From NCBI GenBank assembly GCA_946479205.1, contig CAMLFJ010000175.1:1-7090 (forward strand): a stretch of 7,090 nucleotides of DNA, written 5' to 3'. Shown here piece after piece: positions 1 through 6,212 of the stretch; position 1 is the first letter of the stretch, and every line of letters begins with the position of its first letter. The DNA comes from an uncultured bacterium (GTDB lineage: Bacteria; Methylomirabilota; Methylomirabilia; Rokubacteriales; CSP1-6). Position numbers and translations under genes: made by a program. Below the pieces are notes generated by a model. The model was not told the DNA's origin. It saw only the letters and a list, made by a program, of their open reading frames with translations, and ran no database searches.

Positions 1-698
1 CGGGTGGTCTCGTCGGGGATGGAGCGCATCACGAGCCGCTTCACCTGCGGGGCCTTCCGCCAGTAGTCGGGGAAGGCGTCGAGCGTCAGCTCGATGCCGG
101 GGGTGAAGGCGGCGAACTTGAACGGCCCCGCGCCCACCGGGGCCTTCTTGTAGGCGTCCTCGCCCACGCGCTCGATGTACTTCTTGGGCACGATCCAGCC
201 CGCCCCGGTGGCCGAGGTGCCGTAGAAGGCGATGAAGTCGGGCCAGGGCTCCTTCATGATGAAGCGCACCCGGTTGGGCGCCGGGGTCTGGATCTCCTTG
301 ACCTTGTCCTTGAGGAGCTTGGCCCCGCTGCCCTTGTAGCGGTCGAAGGAGAACTTCACGTCCTCCGAAGTGACCGGGTCTCCGTTGTGGAACTTGGCGT
401 TCCGGCGGAGGACGAACTCGTAGGTGACGCCGTCCTTGGCGAGCGTCCACGACTCGGCCAGGCTCGGGGCGCTGATGTTGCCCGGCATCGGCTTGAGCAG
501 CGCGTCGTGCAGGGTGTAGAGCACCATGAACGGGGTGATGAGGGCCTCGGTCTCCCCGGGGTCGAGCCAGCGCGAGACGAGCGTGACGTGCACGCCGATG
601 GCGAGGGTCCCGTCCGGCGGGGCTGCCGGGGCGGGGCAGGCCCACCCGACCATCGCGAGCAGCAGGAAGAGAATCAGGGTCCGAGCGGTCACGCGCAT
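1..698 (-). CDS. ABC transporter substrate-binding protein, family 5 (peptide/nickel/opine type), N-terminal part
   Basis: Extracytoplasmic solute receptor that would deliver a peptide-like, opine-like or other small ligand to a Dpp/Opp-type ABC permease. The 232 visible residues are in one unbroken frame and run off the window start; family members are usually about 500-550 aa, so over half is missing. Residues 1-27 form a Sec-type signal peptide: basic MRVTAR, then a hydrophobic LILFLLLAMVGWA core. C21 is preceded by GWA, a poor lipobox, so a lipoprotein is possible but not favoured. Residues 94-120 carry the family-5 signature (YEFVLRRNAKFHNGDPVTSE, then DVKFSFDR), followed by the usual PVGAGPFKF block at 187-195. 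The ATG complementary to 696-698 is chosen because a GGAGG (complement of 707-711) lies 8 nt upstream. It is divergent from the SDR gene. Permease genes would be expected beyond the left edge. The family is clear; the ligand cannot be inferred. Confidence 0.93.
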   Translation of the reverse strand, partial: MRVTARTLILFLLLAMVGWACPAPAAPPDGTLAIGVHVTLVSRWLDPGETEALITPFMVLYTLHDALLKPMPGNISAPSLAESWTLAKDGVTYEFVLRRNAKFHNGDPVTSEDVKFSFDRYKGSGAKLLKDKVKEIQTPAPNRVRFIMKEPWPDFIAFYGTSATGAGWIVPKKYIERVGEDAYKKAPVGAGPFKFAAFTPGIELTLDAFPDYWRKAPQVKRLVMRSIPDETT

Positions 699-706
699 CG
701 GTCACA

Positions 707-711
707 CCTCC
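707..711 (-). promoter_or_regulatory. Ribosome binding site of the family-5 substrate-binding protein gene
   Basis: The minus strand reads GGAGG here, 8 nt before the ATG at 698-696. The other nearby minus-strand ATG (713-711) reaches TGA after three codons, so this site fixes the start. Confidence 0.8.
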
Positions 712-774
712 ATGATGAACTGGCGTGGGGGAATTGGGAGAGATCGTGCGATGGCCGGGCGCGGGAGTCAAGAA

Positions 775-803
775 TTGATCGGGCCTGGTGCGGCTGCTAT
801 CAT
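775..803 (+). promoter_or_regulatory. Candidate sigma70-type promoter of the SDR-dinB-oxidoreductase operon
   Basis: TTGATC (775-780) and TATCAT (798-803) match the -35 and -10 hexamers at 4/6 and 5/6 positions with an optimal 17-nt spacer. Transcription would begin near 810, leaving a leader of about 20 nt before the ATG at 833. This also argues against the in-frame GTG at 788, which would lie inside the promoter. Seen by eye only; house-keeping sigma preference in this organism is unknown. Confidence 0.55.
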
Positions 804-832
804 GCGGCCTCTTTCCAGAGGCTATGGGCCGA

Positions 833-1591
833 ATGCTACAGGACAAGATCGCGATCGTGACCGGCGCCGGCCAGGGGATCGGTCGCGCCATCGCCGTCGA
901 GCTCGCTCGGGCCGGGGCCCACGTGGTGCTCAGCGGGCGCCGTCTGGAGCCGCTCGAGGCGGCGGCCGACGAGGCGCGCGCGCTCGGGCGTCGCGCCCTC
1001 GCGCTGTCCTGTGACGTGCGAGACGCCGCGCAGGTGGATCGCGTGGTGGTCGAGACGGTGCGCGAGTTCGGCCGGGTCGACCTCCTGGTGAACAACGCGG
1101 GGTACCGGATCCGCGCCCCGCTCGACCAGCTCCCGCGGTCCGAATGGGACGCGATGGTGGGCACGAACCTCACCGGCGTGTTCCTATGCTGCCAGGCCGC
1201 CGGGCGCGTGATGATCCAGCAGCGCGCCGGCAAGATCGTCAACATCACCTCGGTGGCCGGACGCACCGGCTCTCGGGGCATGGCCGCCTACGCGGCGGCC
1301 AAGGCCGGCGTCACGGCCCTGACCCAGAGCCTTGGCGCGGAGTGGGCCAAGTACGGGATCACCGTCAATGCGGTCGCCCCGGGGCCGACGGAGACGGAAG
1401 GCGTGCTCGAGGTCTGGAAGACGCCCGCGATGATCGCCCAGGCGGCCCGGGAAGTGCCCCTGCAGCGCCTGGGCCGCCCGGAGGAAGTGGCGTGGGCGGT
1501 GATCTTTCTCGCCTCCGACCGCGCCGACTTCATCACCGGAGAGACCCTCTACGTCAGCGGCGGTCCGCGGGTCAGCAACCGCGAGGACTAG
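833..1591 (+). CDS. SDR-family NAD(P)-dependent oxidoreductase (FabG-like)
   Basis: Classical short-chain dehydrogenase/reductase, 252 aa, interconverting an alcohol and a ketone or similar group in the cytoplasm. The Rossmann motif TGAGQGIG is at 10-17, D61 follows in the CDV motif, and NNAG is at 87-90. The catalytic tetrad is complete: N112, S140, Y153 (YAAAK) and K157. The second beta strand ends SGRR (34-37) without the acidic residue typical of NAD enzymes, so NADP(H) is more likely. The C-terminal FITGETLYVSGG is the usual dimer-interface end. ATG 833 gives the family-typical MLQDKIAIVTG start; ATG 824 adds only three residues and is equally possible on sequence. A weak AGAGG at 817-821 suits 833 better. 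It is first in the operon, 14 nt before dinB. SDR substrates cannot be predicted from sequence. Its position with two flavin amine/redox enzymes suggests it handles an oxidised product of the same pathway, which is inference. Confidence 0.92.
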   Translation: MLQDKIAIVTGAGQGIGRAIAVELARAGAHVVLSGRRLEPLEAAADEARALGRRALALSCDVRDAAQVDRVVVETVREFGRVDLLVNNAGYRIRAPLDQLPRSEWDAMVGTNLTGVFLCCQAAGRVMIQQRAGKIVNITSVAGRTGSRGMAAYAAAKAGVTALTQSLGAEWAKYGITVNAVAPGPTETEGVLEVWKTPAMIAQAAREVPLQRLGRPEEVAWAVIFLASDRADFITGETLYVSGGPRVSNRED

Positions 1592-1605
1592 CGCCATCGC
1601 GCCCG

Positions 1606-2688
1606 ATGAGAATCGTCGCGCACGTCGACATGGACGCCTTCTATGCCTCGGTCGAGGAGCGGTATCACCCCGAGCTGCGCGGGCGTCCCGTCGTCGTCGG
1701 CGCGGATCCGAAGGGCGGAGCCGGACGCGGCGTCGTGACCGCCGCGAGCTACGCGGCGCGGAAATACGGGATCCGGTCCGCGTTGCCGATCTCGCGGGCC
1801 TGGCGCCTCGCGGAAGCCGCGCGGCGGAAGGGTGAGCCCGAGACGGTGTTCGTCCGGGGCGACCGGGCGCTCTACCTCGCGGTGTCGGGCCGGCTCATGG
1901 CCATCGTCGCCCAGGGCGTCGACGCCTTCGAGGAGGCGAGCATCGACGAGGCGTACGTGGACCTGTCCTCCCTGGGCGACCTGGAGCGGGCCCAGGACCA
2001 CGCGCGGACGCTCAAGATGGAGATCCTCGCGCGCGAGGGCCTGACCTGTTCGGTCGGCATCGGGCCGAACAAGCTCGTGGCGAAGATCGCCTCCGACTTC
2101 CGGAAGCCGGACGGGCTCACCGTCGTGCGTCCCGACGCGGTGCAGGGCTTCCTGGACGGCCTGCCGATCCGGGTGATCCCGGGTATCGGACCGAAGACGG
2201 AAGCGCTTCTCCACGCCAACCGCGTCACGCTCGTCGCCGACCTCCGCGGCGTCGAGCTCTCCCGGCTCCGGGAGTGGCTCGGCAAGGGGGGCGAGGATCT
2301 GCATCGAAAGGCGCGCGGCCTCTCCGACGATCCGGTGTCGAACGAGTGGGAGCGCAAGTCGGTGGGGGAGCAGGAGACGTTCGAGGCGGACACCCTGGAC
2401 CCGGTCTTCGTCCTCGGGCGGGCGCGGGAGCTGGCCGAGACCGTGTTCGGGCGCTTCGTCGCGGAGCGCTTCGAGGCCTTCCGCACCGTGTCCGTCACCG
2501 TGCGCTTCTCCGGCTTCCTGACCGTGAGCCGGTCGAGGACCGGGAAGGCACCCTTCACGAGCGCCGAGCAGCTGCACGCCGAGGTCCGCGGGCTGCTGGA
2601 GCCGTTCTTCGACGCGCGCGAGAACCCGAAGGGCAAGAAGATCCGCCTCATCGGAGTGCGGGTGGAGAAGCTGCTGGCCACCCGTTGA
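1606..2688 (+). CDS. dinB: DNA polymerase IV, Y-family translesion polymerase
   Basis: Error-prone polymerase that copies past damaged template bases; 360 aa, normal for the family (about 350). Palm and finger residues are intact: D8 and D10 in HVDMDAFYASVE with a tyrosine at the steric-gate position (Y13), and SIDEAYVDL (112-120) supplying D114 and E115. SVGIGPNKLVAKIAS (149-163) is the conserved block after the catalytic pair. PGIGPKTEALL (192-202) is the thumb helix-hairpin-helix. The little-finger domain spans roughly 245-355, with the usual SRSRT (308-312). The protein ends at GVRVEKLLATR; I see no C-terminal beta-clamp peptide of the QLxLF type. ATG 1606 matches the conserved MRxVxHVDMD start, but no good ribosome binding site is present (GAGGA at 1582-1586 is too distant), so expression may be low or depend on coupling to the SDR gene ending 14 nt upstream. 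I recognised no LexA-type operator. Confidence 0.96.
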   Translation: MRIVAHVDMDAFYASVEERYHPELRGRPVVVGADPKGGAGRGVVTAASYAARKYGIRSALPISRAWRLAEAARRKGEPETVFVRGDRALYLAVSGRLMAIVAQGVDAFEEASIDEAYVDLSSLGDLERAQDHARTLKMEILAREGLTCSVGIGPNKLVAKIASDFRKPDGLTVVRPDAVQGFLDGLPIRVIPGIGPKTEALLHANRVTLVADLRGVELSRLREWLGKGGEDLHRKARGLSDDPVSNEWERKSVGEQETFEADTLDPVFVLGRARELAETVFGRFVAERFEAFRTVSVTVRFSGFLTVSRSRTGKAPFTSAEQLHAEVRGLLEPFFDARENPKGKKIRLIGVRVEKLLATR

Positions 2689-2721
2689 CGAGCGGGTTCC
2701 TCCCGTCCATGCTGGAGGCCC

Positions 2722-4689
2722 ATGCCGCACGAGTTTCGCCACCTCTTCACGCCCCTTTCGGTGGGTGGCCTCGCGCTCAAGAACCGCATTCTCTCGACCG
2801 GGCACGCCGAGGCCATGGCCGACGACGGCAAGGCCGGCCCGCGCCTGCGCGCCTATCACGAGGCGAAGGCTCGGGGCGGGGTCGCCCTCACGATCATCGG
2901 CGGCTCGACGAGCGTGCATCCCTCCTCGCCGGCCAGCGCCTGGAACATGATCGCCAACCACAACGATGCGGTCATACCGGGCTATCGGAGTCTCGCGGAC
3001 GCGGTCCACCGCCACGGCTGCCGGGTCATGAGTCAGCTCACCCACCTGGGCCGGCGGTCGCAATCCGACGTCGACGCCTGGCACGTGCTCCTGGCGCCCT
3101 CGCAGATTCCGGAGCCGGTGCACCGGGAGGTGCCCCACGAGATCGAGCCCGAGCAGATCGCCATGCTGGTGGGGGCATTCGGCGACGCGGCGCGGCGCTG
3201 CCGCGAGGGCGGGCTCGACGGCGTGGAGCTCTCCTTCGCCCACAACCATCTGGTGGACCAGTTCTGGTCGCCGCTCTTCAACCGGCGGACGGACGAGTAC
3301 GGGGGCAGCCTCGAGAACCGCATGCGCTTCGGGTTCGAGGTGCTCCGCGAGATCCGGCGCCAGGTCGGGCGGGACTGGGTGGTGGGAGCCCGCATCTCGG
3401 GGGACGAGCTCACCGCCGGGGGCCTCACCGCCCTGGACATGGCGGAGATCGCCCGGCGGCTGGCCGCCTCCGGGCTCGTGGACTTCCTCTCCGTCATCGG
3501 CGGCGCCGCGCACACGCTGTCCCTGCAGGCCCTCGCGGTGCCGAACATGGCCTCTCCGCACGGAATCTTCGTCCCGCTCGCCGCCGCCATCAAGGCCGCG
3601 GTGCCCGGCCTGCCGGTCTTCCACGCCGGCCGCATCGTCGATCCCGTTCACGCGGACCGGATCCTCGCCGACGGGCTCGTCGACCTGGTCGGCATGACGC
3701 GCGCGCTGCTCGCCGATCCCGACATGCCGCGCAAGGCCCAGGCAGGACGACTCGACGACGTGCGCCCGTGCGTCGGGGCCAACGCGGGCTGCATCGACCG
3801 GATCTATCAGGGCAAGCCGGTCACCTGCATCCAGAATCCGGGGACCGGCCGCGAGATGGAGCTCGACGAGCCGGCTCCCGTGACGTCGCCCCGGCGCGTG
3901 GTCGTGGTCGGCGCCGGCCCGGCCGGCCTGGAGGCGGCCCGCGTCGCCGCGCTGCGCGGCCATCGTGTGATCCTCTTCGAGCGCGAGGCGGAGGTGGGCG
4001 GGCAGGTGCTGATCGCCGCGCGCGCGCCCCTGCGCACCGAGCTGAGCGGCATCCTGCGCTTCCTGGCCCGTCAGGTGGACAAGCTCCCGATCGACTGCCG
4101 GCTGCGGGTCGAGGCGAGCGCGGACACCGTGCTGGCCGAGTCACCCGACGTCGTGGTCATCGCCACCGGGTCGTTTCCCCACGTCCCCGATCTGCCGGGC
4201 CTCGACGGCAAGCACGTCGTGACCGATCGGGATGTCCTTCTCGATCGCGTCGAGGTGGGGGAGCGGGTCGTCGTCGTGGATGACGTGCACACGCAGCGGG
4301 GGCTGTCCACCGCGGAGCATCTCCTGGAGCGCGGGCATCGCGTGGAGGTGATCTCGCGGCTCTTCTACGCCGGCCAGGACGTCGGGGTGACCTCGATCGC
4401 GCCGCTCTACTCGCGGCTCTTCGCCAAGGGTGTGACGCTGACTCCGCACACCGACCTGGTGGCGGTCGAAGGCGCGGCGGTCGTGGTGGCCAACGTCTAC
4501 ACGCGGGCCGAGCGGCGGATCGAAGGCGTCGACACCGTGGTGCTGTCGATGGGCAGCCGCTCCATCGACGCGCTCTACCGGGCGCTCAAGGGCCGGGTGC
4601 CCACGCGGCACGCCATTGGTGACTGCGTGGCCCCGCGCGGCATCCACCAGGCCATCCTCGAGGGAACTCGTGTCGCCCGTCTCGTCTGA
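2722..4689 (+). CDS. TMADH/FadH-like flavin and Fe-S oxidoreductase (old yellow enzyme barrel plus dinucleotide-binding domains)
   Basis: A 655-aa enzyme with the architecture of trimethylamine dehydrogenase, histamine dehydrogenase and 2,4-dienoyl-CoA reductase. The N-terminal FMN TIM barrel (about 5-345) shows SQLTHLGRRS (104-113) and QFWSPLFNRRTDEYGGSLEN (180-199). The cluster region has C350, C357 and C369 in the FadH-type register, but position 353, normally the second ligand, is alanine (CVGANAGC). A FAD/NAD-type fold follows, with GAGPAG (397-402), E420 and VVVIATGS (477-484). The second nucleotide motif is degenerate (VVVDDVHTQRG, 517-527). IGDCVAPRGIHQAILEG (632-648) is the normal family end, so the protein is complete. 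A TGGAGG ends 3 nt before ATG 2722. QLTHLGRR and CVGA...CIDRIY recall the N-methylproline (stachydrine) demethylase-like branch, from memory. Oxidative N-demethylation is therefore plausible, but an enoate or enoyl reductase role cannot be excluded. It overlaps the next gene by 20 nt. Confidence 0.9.
   Translation: MPHEFRHLFTPLSVGGLALKNRILSTGHAEAMADDGKAGPRLRAYHEAKARGGVALTIIGGSTSVHPSSPASAWNMIANHNDAVIPGYRSLADAVHRHGCRVMSQLTHLGRRSQSDVDAWHVLLAPSQIPEPVHREVPHEIEPEQIAMLVGAFGDAARRCREGGLDGVELSFAHNHLVDQFWSPLFNRRTDEYGGSLENRMRFGFEVLREIRRQVGRDWVVGARISGDELTAGGLTALDMAEIARRLAASGLVDFLSVIGGAAHTLSLQALAVPNMASPHGIFVPLAAAIKAAVPGLPVFHAGRIVDPVHADRILADGLVDLVGMTRALLADPDMPRKAQAGRLDDVRPCVGANAGCIDRIYQGKPVTCIQNPGTGREMELDEPAPVTSPRRVVVVGAGPAGLEAARVAALRGHRVILFEREAEVGGQVLIAARAPLRTELSGILRFLARQVDKLPIDCRLRVEASADTVLAESPDVVVIATGSFPHVPDLPGLDGKHVVTDRDVLLDRVEVGERVVVVDDVHTQRGLSTAEHLLERGHRVEVISRLFYAGQDVGVTSIAPLYSRLFAKGVTLTPHTDLVAVEGAAVVVANVYTRAERRIEGVDTVVLSMGSRSIDALYRALKGRVPTRHAIGDCVAPRGIHQAILEGTRVARLV
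4660..4665 (+). promoter_or_regulatory. Ribosome binding site that decides the GTG start of the DAO-type oxidoreductase
   Basis: GAGGGA lies 4 nt before GTG 4670, inside the 3' end of the preceding gene. It favours GTG 4670 over the upstream TTG at 4616, which would add 18 residues absent from the typical N-terminus of the family. Confidence 0.6.
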
Positions 4690-5977
4690 ACCGGCATCCG
4701 CCGCCCCGCCCGTCTCGGCCTGGACCGGCACGGCCGAGCCGCTTCCCCAGACGCGGCCTCTCGAGGGGGACCGCCGCGCTGACGTCGTGATCATCGGCGC
4801 CGGATACACCGGCCTGTCGGCGGCGCTGCACCTCGCCGAGCGCGGCGCCGAGGTCGTGGTGCTCGACGCGGCGGAGCCCGGCTGGGGCGCCTCGGGACGG
4901 AATGGCGGTCAGGTCATTCCCGGGCTCAAGCACGAGCCCGACGAGCTCGAGCATCAGTTCGGTCGAGAGACGGGCCGGCGGATGTGGGAGATCGCGGGTG
5001 GCGCCGCCGATGTCGTCTTCGATCTCATCGGGCGCCTCAAGATCTCGTGCCACGCCGAGCGGTGCGGCTGGATCGCGGCGGCCCCACACGCGGCCGCGCT
5101 CGAGAGCTTGCGGTCGCGGACCGAGCAATGGCAGCGGCGCGGCGCGCCGGTCGAGCTGCTGGACGCGACCCGGATCGCGGCAGTGACCGGGACCACCGGC
5201 TACGTCGGCGGGATGCTCGACCGTCGCGCCGGGGCGCTCCAGCCGCTGGCCTTCGTGCGTGGGCTGGCCCGGGCGGCCCAGCGGGCCGGCGCCGCCATCC
5301 ACGGAGGCTCCCTTGTACGCGGGCTCGAGGTCGTGCCCGGCGGCTGGCGGGTGGACACACGAGTCGCCAGCCTGACCGCCCGATCGGTCATCCTCGCCAC
5401 CAACGCCTACTCCGATGATCTGTGGCCGGGGCTCCGTCGCACGGTGCTGCCGGTGCAGAGCTACCAGGTTGCCACGCGCCCGCTGCCCGAGGACCTGCGG
5501 CGCCAGGTGCTTCCCGGTGGCCAGGTGGTCTCGGACCTGCGGCGCATCCTGTTCTACTTCCGGCTCGATCCGGAGGGCCGCCTCCTCATGGGCGGACGCG
5601 GCCCCCTCGACGACCGCGGCGATCCCGCCCTCTTCGCGCGGCTCGAAGCGGTGGCGCGACGGCTGTTTCCCCAGATCGGCGCCAGCCCGTGGGAGCACCG
5701 TTGGAGCGGGCGGGTCGCGCTCACCGCCGATCACCTGCCGCATCTGCACGAACCGCGGCCCGGGATGCTGATCGGGCTCGGCTACAACGGCCGGGGCATC
5801 GCCATGGCCACCGTCATGGGCAAGCTGCTCGCCGACCGCGCCCTCGGCGCCACCCACTCCGAGATCGGCTGGCCGGTAACCCCGATCACGCCGATCCCGC
5901 TCCATCGCTGGCGCCTGCCCGCGATGGCACTCGTGGTGCGCTGGAAGCGCTTCCAGGACTGGCGCGAGACTCGCTGA
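4670..5977 (+). CDS. FAD-dependent oxidoreductase, DAO superfamily (PuuB / gamma-glutamylputrescine oxidase-like)
   Basis: A 435-aa flavoprotein of the glycine/D-amino acid oxidase superfamily, whose members oxidise C-N bonds of amines and amino acids. After a loose N-terminal segment ending PLEGDRRADV (30-39) comes the FAD-binding fold with GAGYTG (43-48) and D66 closing the second strand. ASGRNGGQ (74-81) is the hallmark of the PuuB-like group. The C-terminal WSGRVALTADHLPHLHE and GYNGRG (371-376) blocks complete the FAD and substrate domains, so the gene looks intact. Start GTG 4670 is preferred on its ribosome binding site and on family length. The 20-nt overlap with the TMADH-like gene implies translational coupling and a shared pathway. 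The substrate is unknown; an N-methylated or polyamine-like compound fits the context. Near the 3' end the coding DNA holds a perfect 16-bp palindrome (5941-5956). Confidence 0.9.
   Translation: MSPVSSEPASAAPPVSAWTGTAEPLPQTRPLEGDRRADVVIIGAGYTGLSAALHLAERGAEVVVLDAAEPGWGASGRNGGQVIPGLKHEPDELEHQFGRETGRRMWEIAGGAADVVFDLIGRLKISCHAERCGWIAAAPHAAALESLRSRTEQWQRRGAPVELLDATRIAAVTGTTGYVGGMLDRRAGALQPLAFVRGLARAAQRAGAAIHGGSLVRGLEVVPGGWRVDTRVASLTARSVILATNAYSDDLWPGLRRTVLPVQSYQVATRPLPEDLRRQVLPGGQVVSDLRRILFYFRLDPEGRLLMGGRGPLDDRGDPALFARLEAVARRLFPQIGASPWEHRWSGRVALTADHLPHLHEPRPGMLIGLGYNGRGIAMATVMGKLLADRALGATHSEIGWPVTPITPIPLHRWRLPAMALVVRWKRFQDWRETR
5941..5956. repeat. Perfect 16-bp palindrome within the 3' end of the DAO-type gene
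   Basis: CTGGAAGCGCTTCCAG equals its own reverse complement and could form a 6-bp stem with a GCGC tetraloop. It encodes W-K-R-F-Q close to the stop codon, so codon usage may be the only cause. No T-tract follows, so it is not a standard terminator. Confidence 0.6.
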
Positions 5978-5984
5978 ACGCCAC

Positions 5985-6027
5985 CAGTAGGTCTAAATTT
6001 ACCCGCAGTAGGTCTTAATTTGACCCG
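5985..6027. repeat. AT-rich tandem direct repeat, two copies of about 21 bp
   Basis: Copy 1 (5985-6005) and copy 2 (6006-6027) both start CAGTAGGTCT and continue with AAATTTACCCG and TAATTTGACCCG, differing by one substitution and one inserted G. Copy 2 also contains the imperfect inverted repeat GGTC...GACC (6011-6025). It lies 7 nt after the DAO-type stop codon. It may be a relic of a mobile-element end or a protein-binding array. No transposase gene is adjacent. Confidence 0.7.
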
Positions 6028-6156
6028 AACCTCCTATTGTCATAGCGCACTTCGCTGCACACTCCTATGCAGTCCGTTGCGGCGGGCAGGCCGGAAAACC
6101 AAGAAAGAGACGGACATACACGGGCTTCAACCATCGGATGCGTCTGGCTCTCAACT

Positions 6157-6172
6157 TGGCGTGAAGGTTGCC
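6157..6172 (+). promoter_or_regulatory. Candidate sigma54 (RpoN) -24/-12 promoter of the PEP-CTERM gene
   Basis: TGGCGTG-AAGG-TTGCC fits the sigma54 consensus TGGCACG-N4-TTGCW. The invariant GG (6158-6159) and GC (6170-6171) are exactly 10 nt apart. Transcription would start near 6183, giving a leader of about 35 nt that contains the GGAGG ribosome binding site. PEP-CTERM genes in several bacteria are known to be under PrsK/PrsR-type sigma54-dependent control, which makes the location meaningful. The match was found by eye. Confidence 0.5.
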
Positions 6173-6207
6173 TGTGAGGTAGGAGCTGGTATCCGAAGAC
6201 CCGAAAT

Positions 6208-6212
6208 GGAGG
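6208..6212 (+). promoter_or_regulatory. Ribosome binding site that decides the PEP-CTERM start
   Basis: GGAGG lies 5 nt before GTG 6218. The in-frame ATG 6206 overlaps this site and has no good purine tract of its own at proper distance, so GTG 6218 is the better start. Confidence 0.65.

Noticed and set aside
788..832. GTG start at 788 (or ATG 824) for the SDR gene
   Set aside because: GTG 788 precedes the -10 box of the predicted promoter and adds a non-family leader. ATG 824 is possible but the AGAGG is only 2 nt away; 833 gives the usual SDR start.
387..860. 157-codon plus-strand frame opposite the family-5 receptor
   Set aside because: Antisense shadow of a clear substrate-binding protein gene; no domain or convincing start signal.
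1144..1605. Upstream in-frame extension of dinB that would make a 514-aa fusion
   Set aside because: The extra residues are Arg/Gly/Pro-rich shadow sequence inside the SDR gene; the conserved DinB N-terminus begins at ATG 1606.
1588..3963. 791-codon open frame on the minus strand, antisense to dinB and the TMADH-like gene
   Set aside because: Its protein is low-complexity, rich in Arg, Gly, Asp, His and Pro, with no recognisable domain. It is the expected mirror of two well-supported GC-rich genes.
2274..4283. 669-codon plus-strand frame overlapping dinB and the TMADH-like gene
   Set aside because: Arg/Gly/Ala/Pro-rich shadow translation without motifs; the overlapped frames carry clear domains.
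4586..5905. 439-codon minus-strand frame opposite the DAO-type gene
   Set aside because: Composition typical of an antisense shadow in GC-rich DNA; no domain seen.
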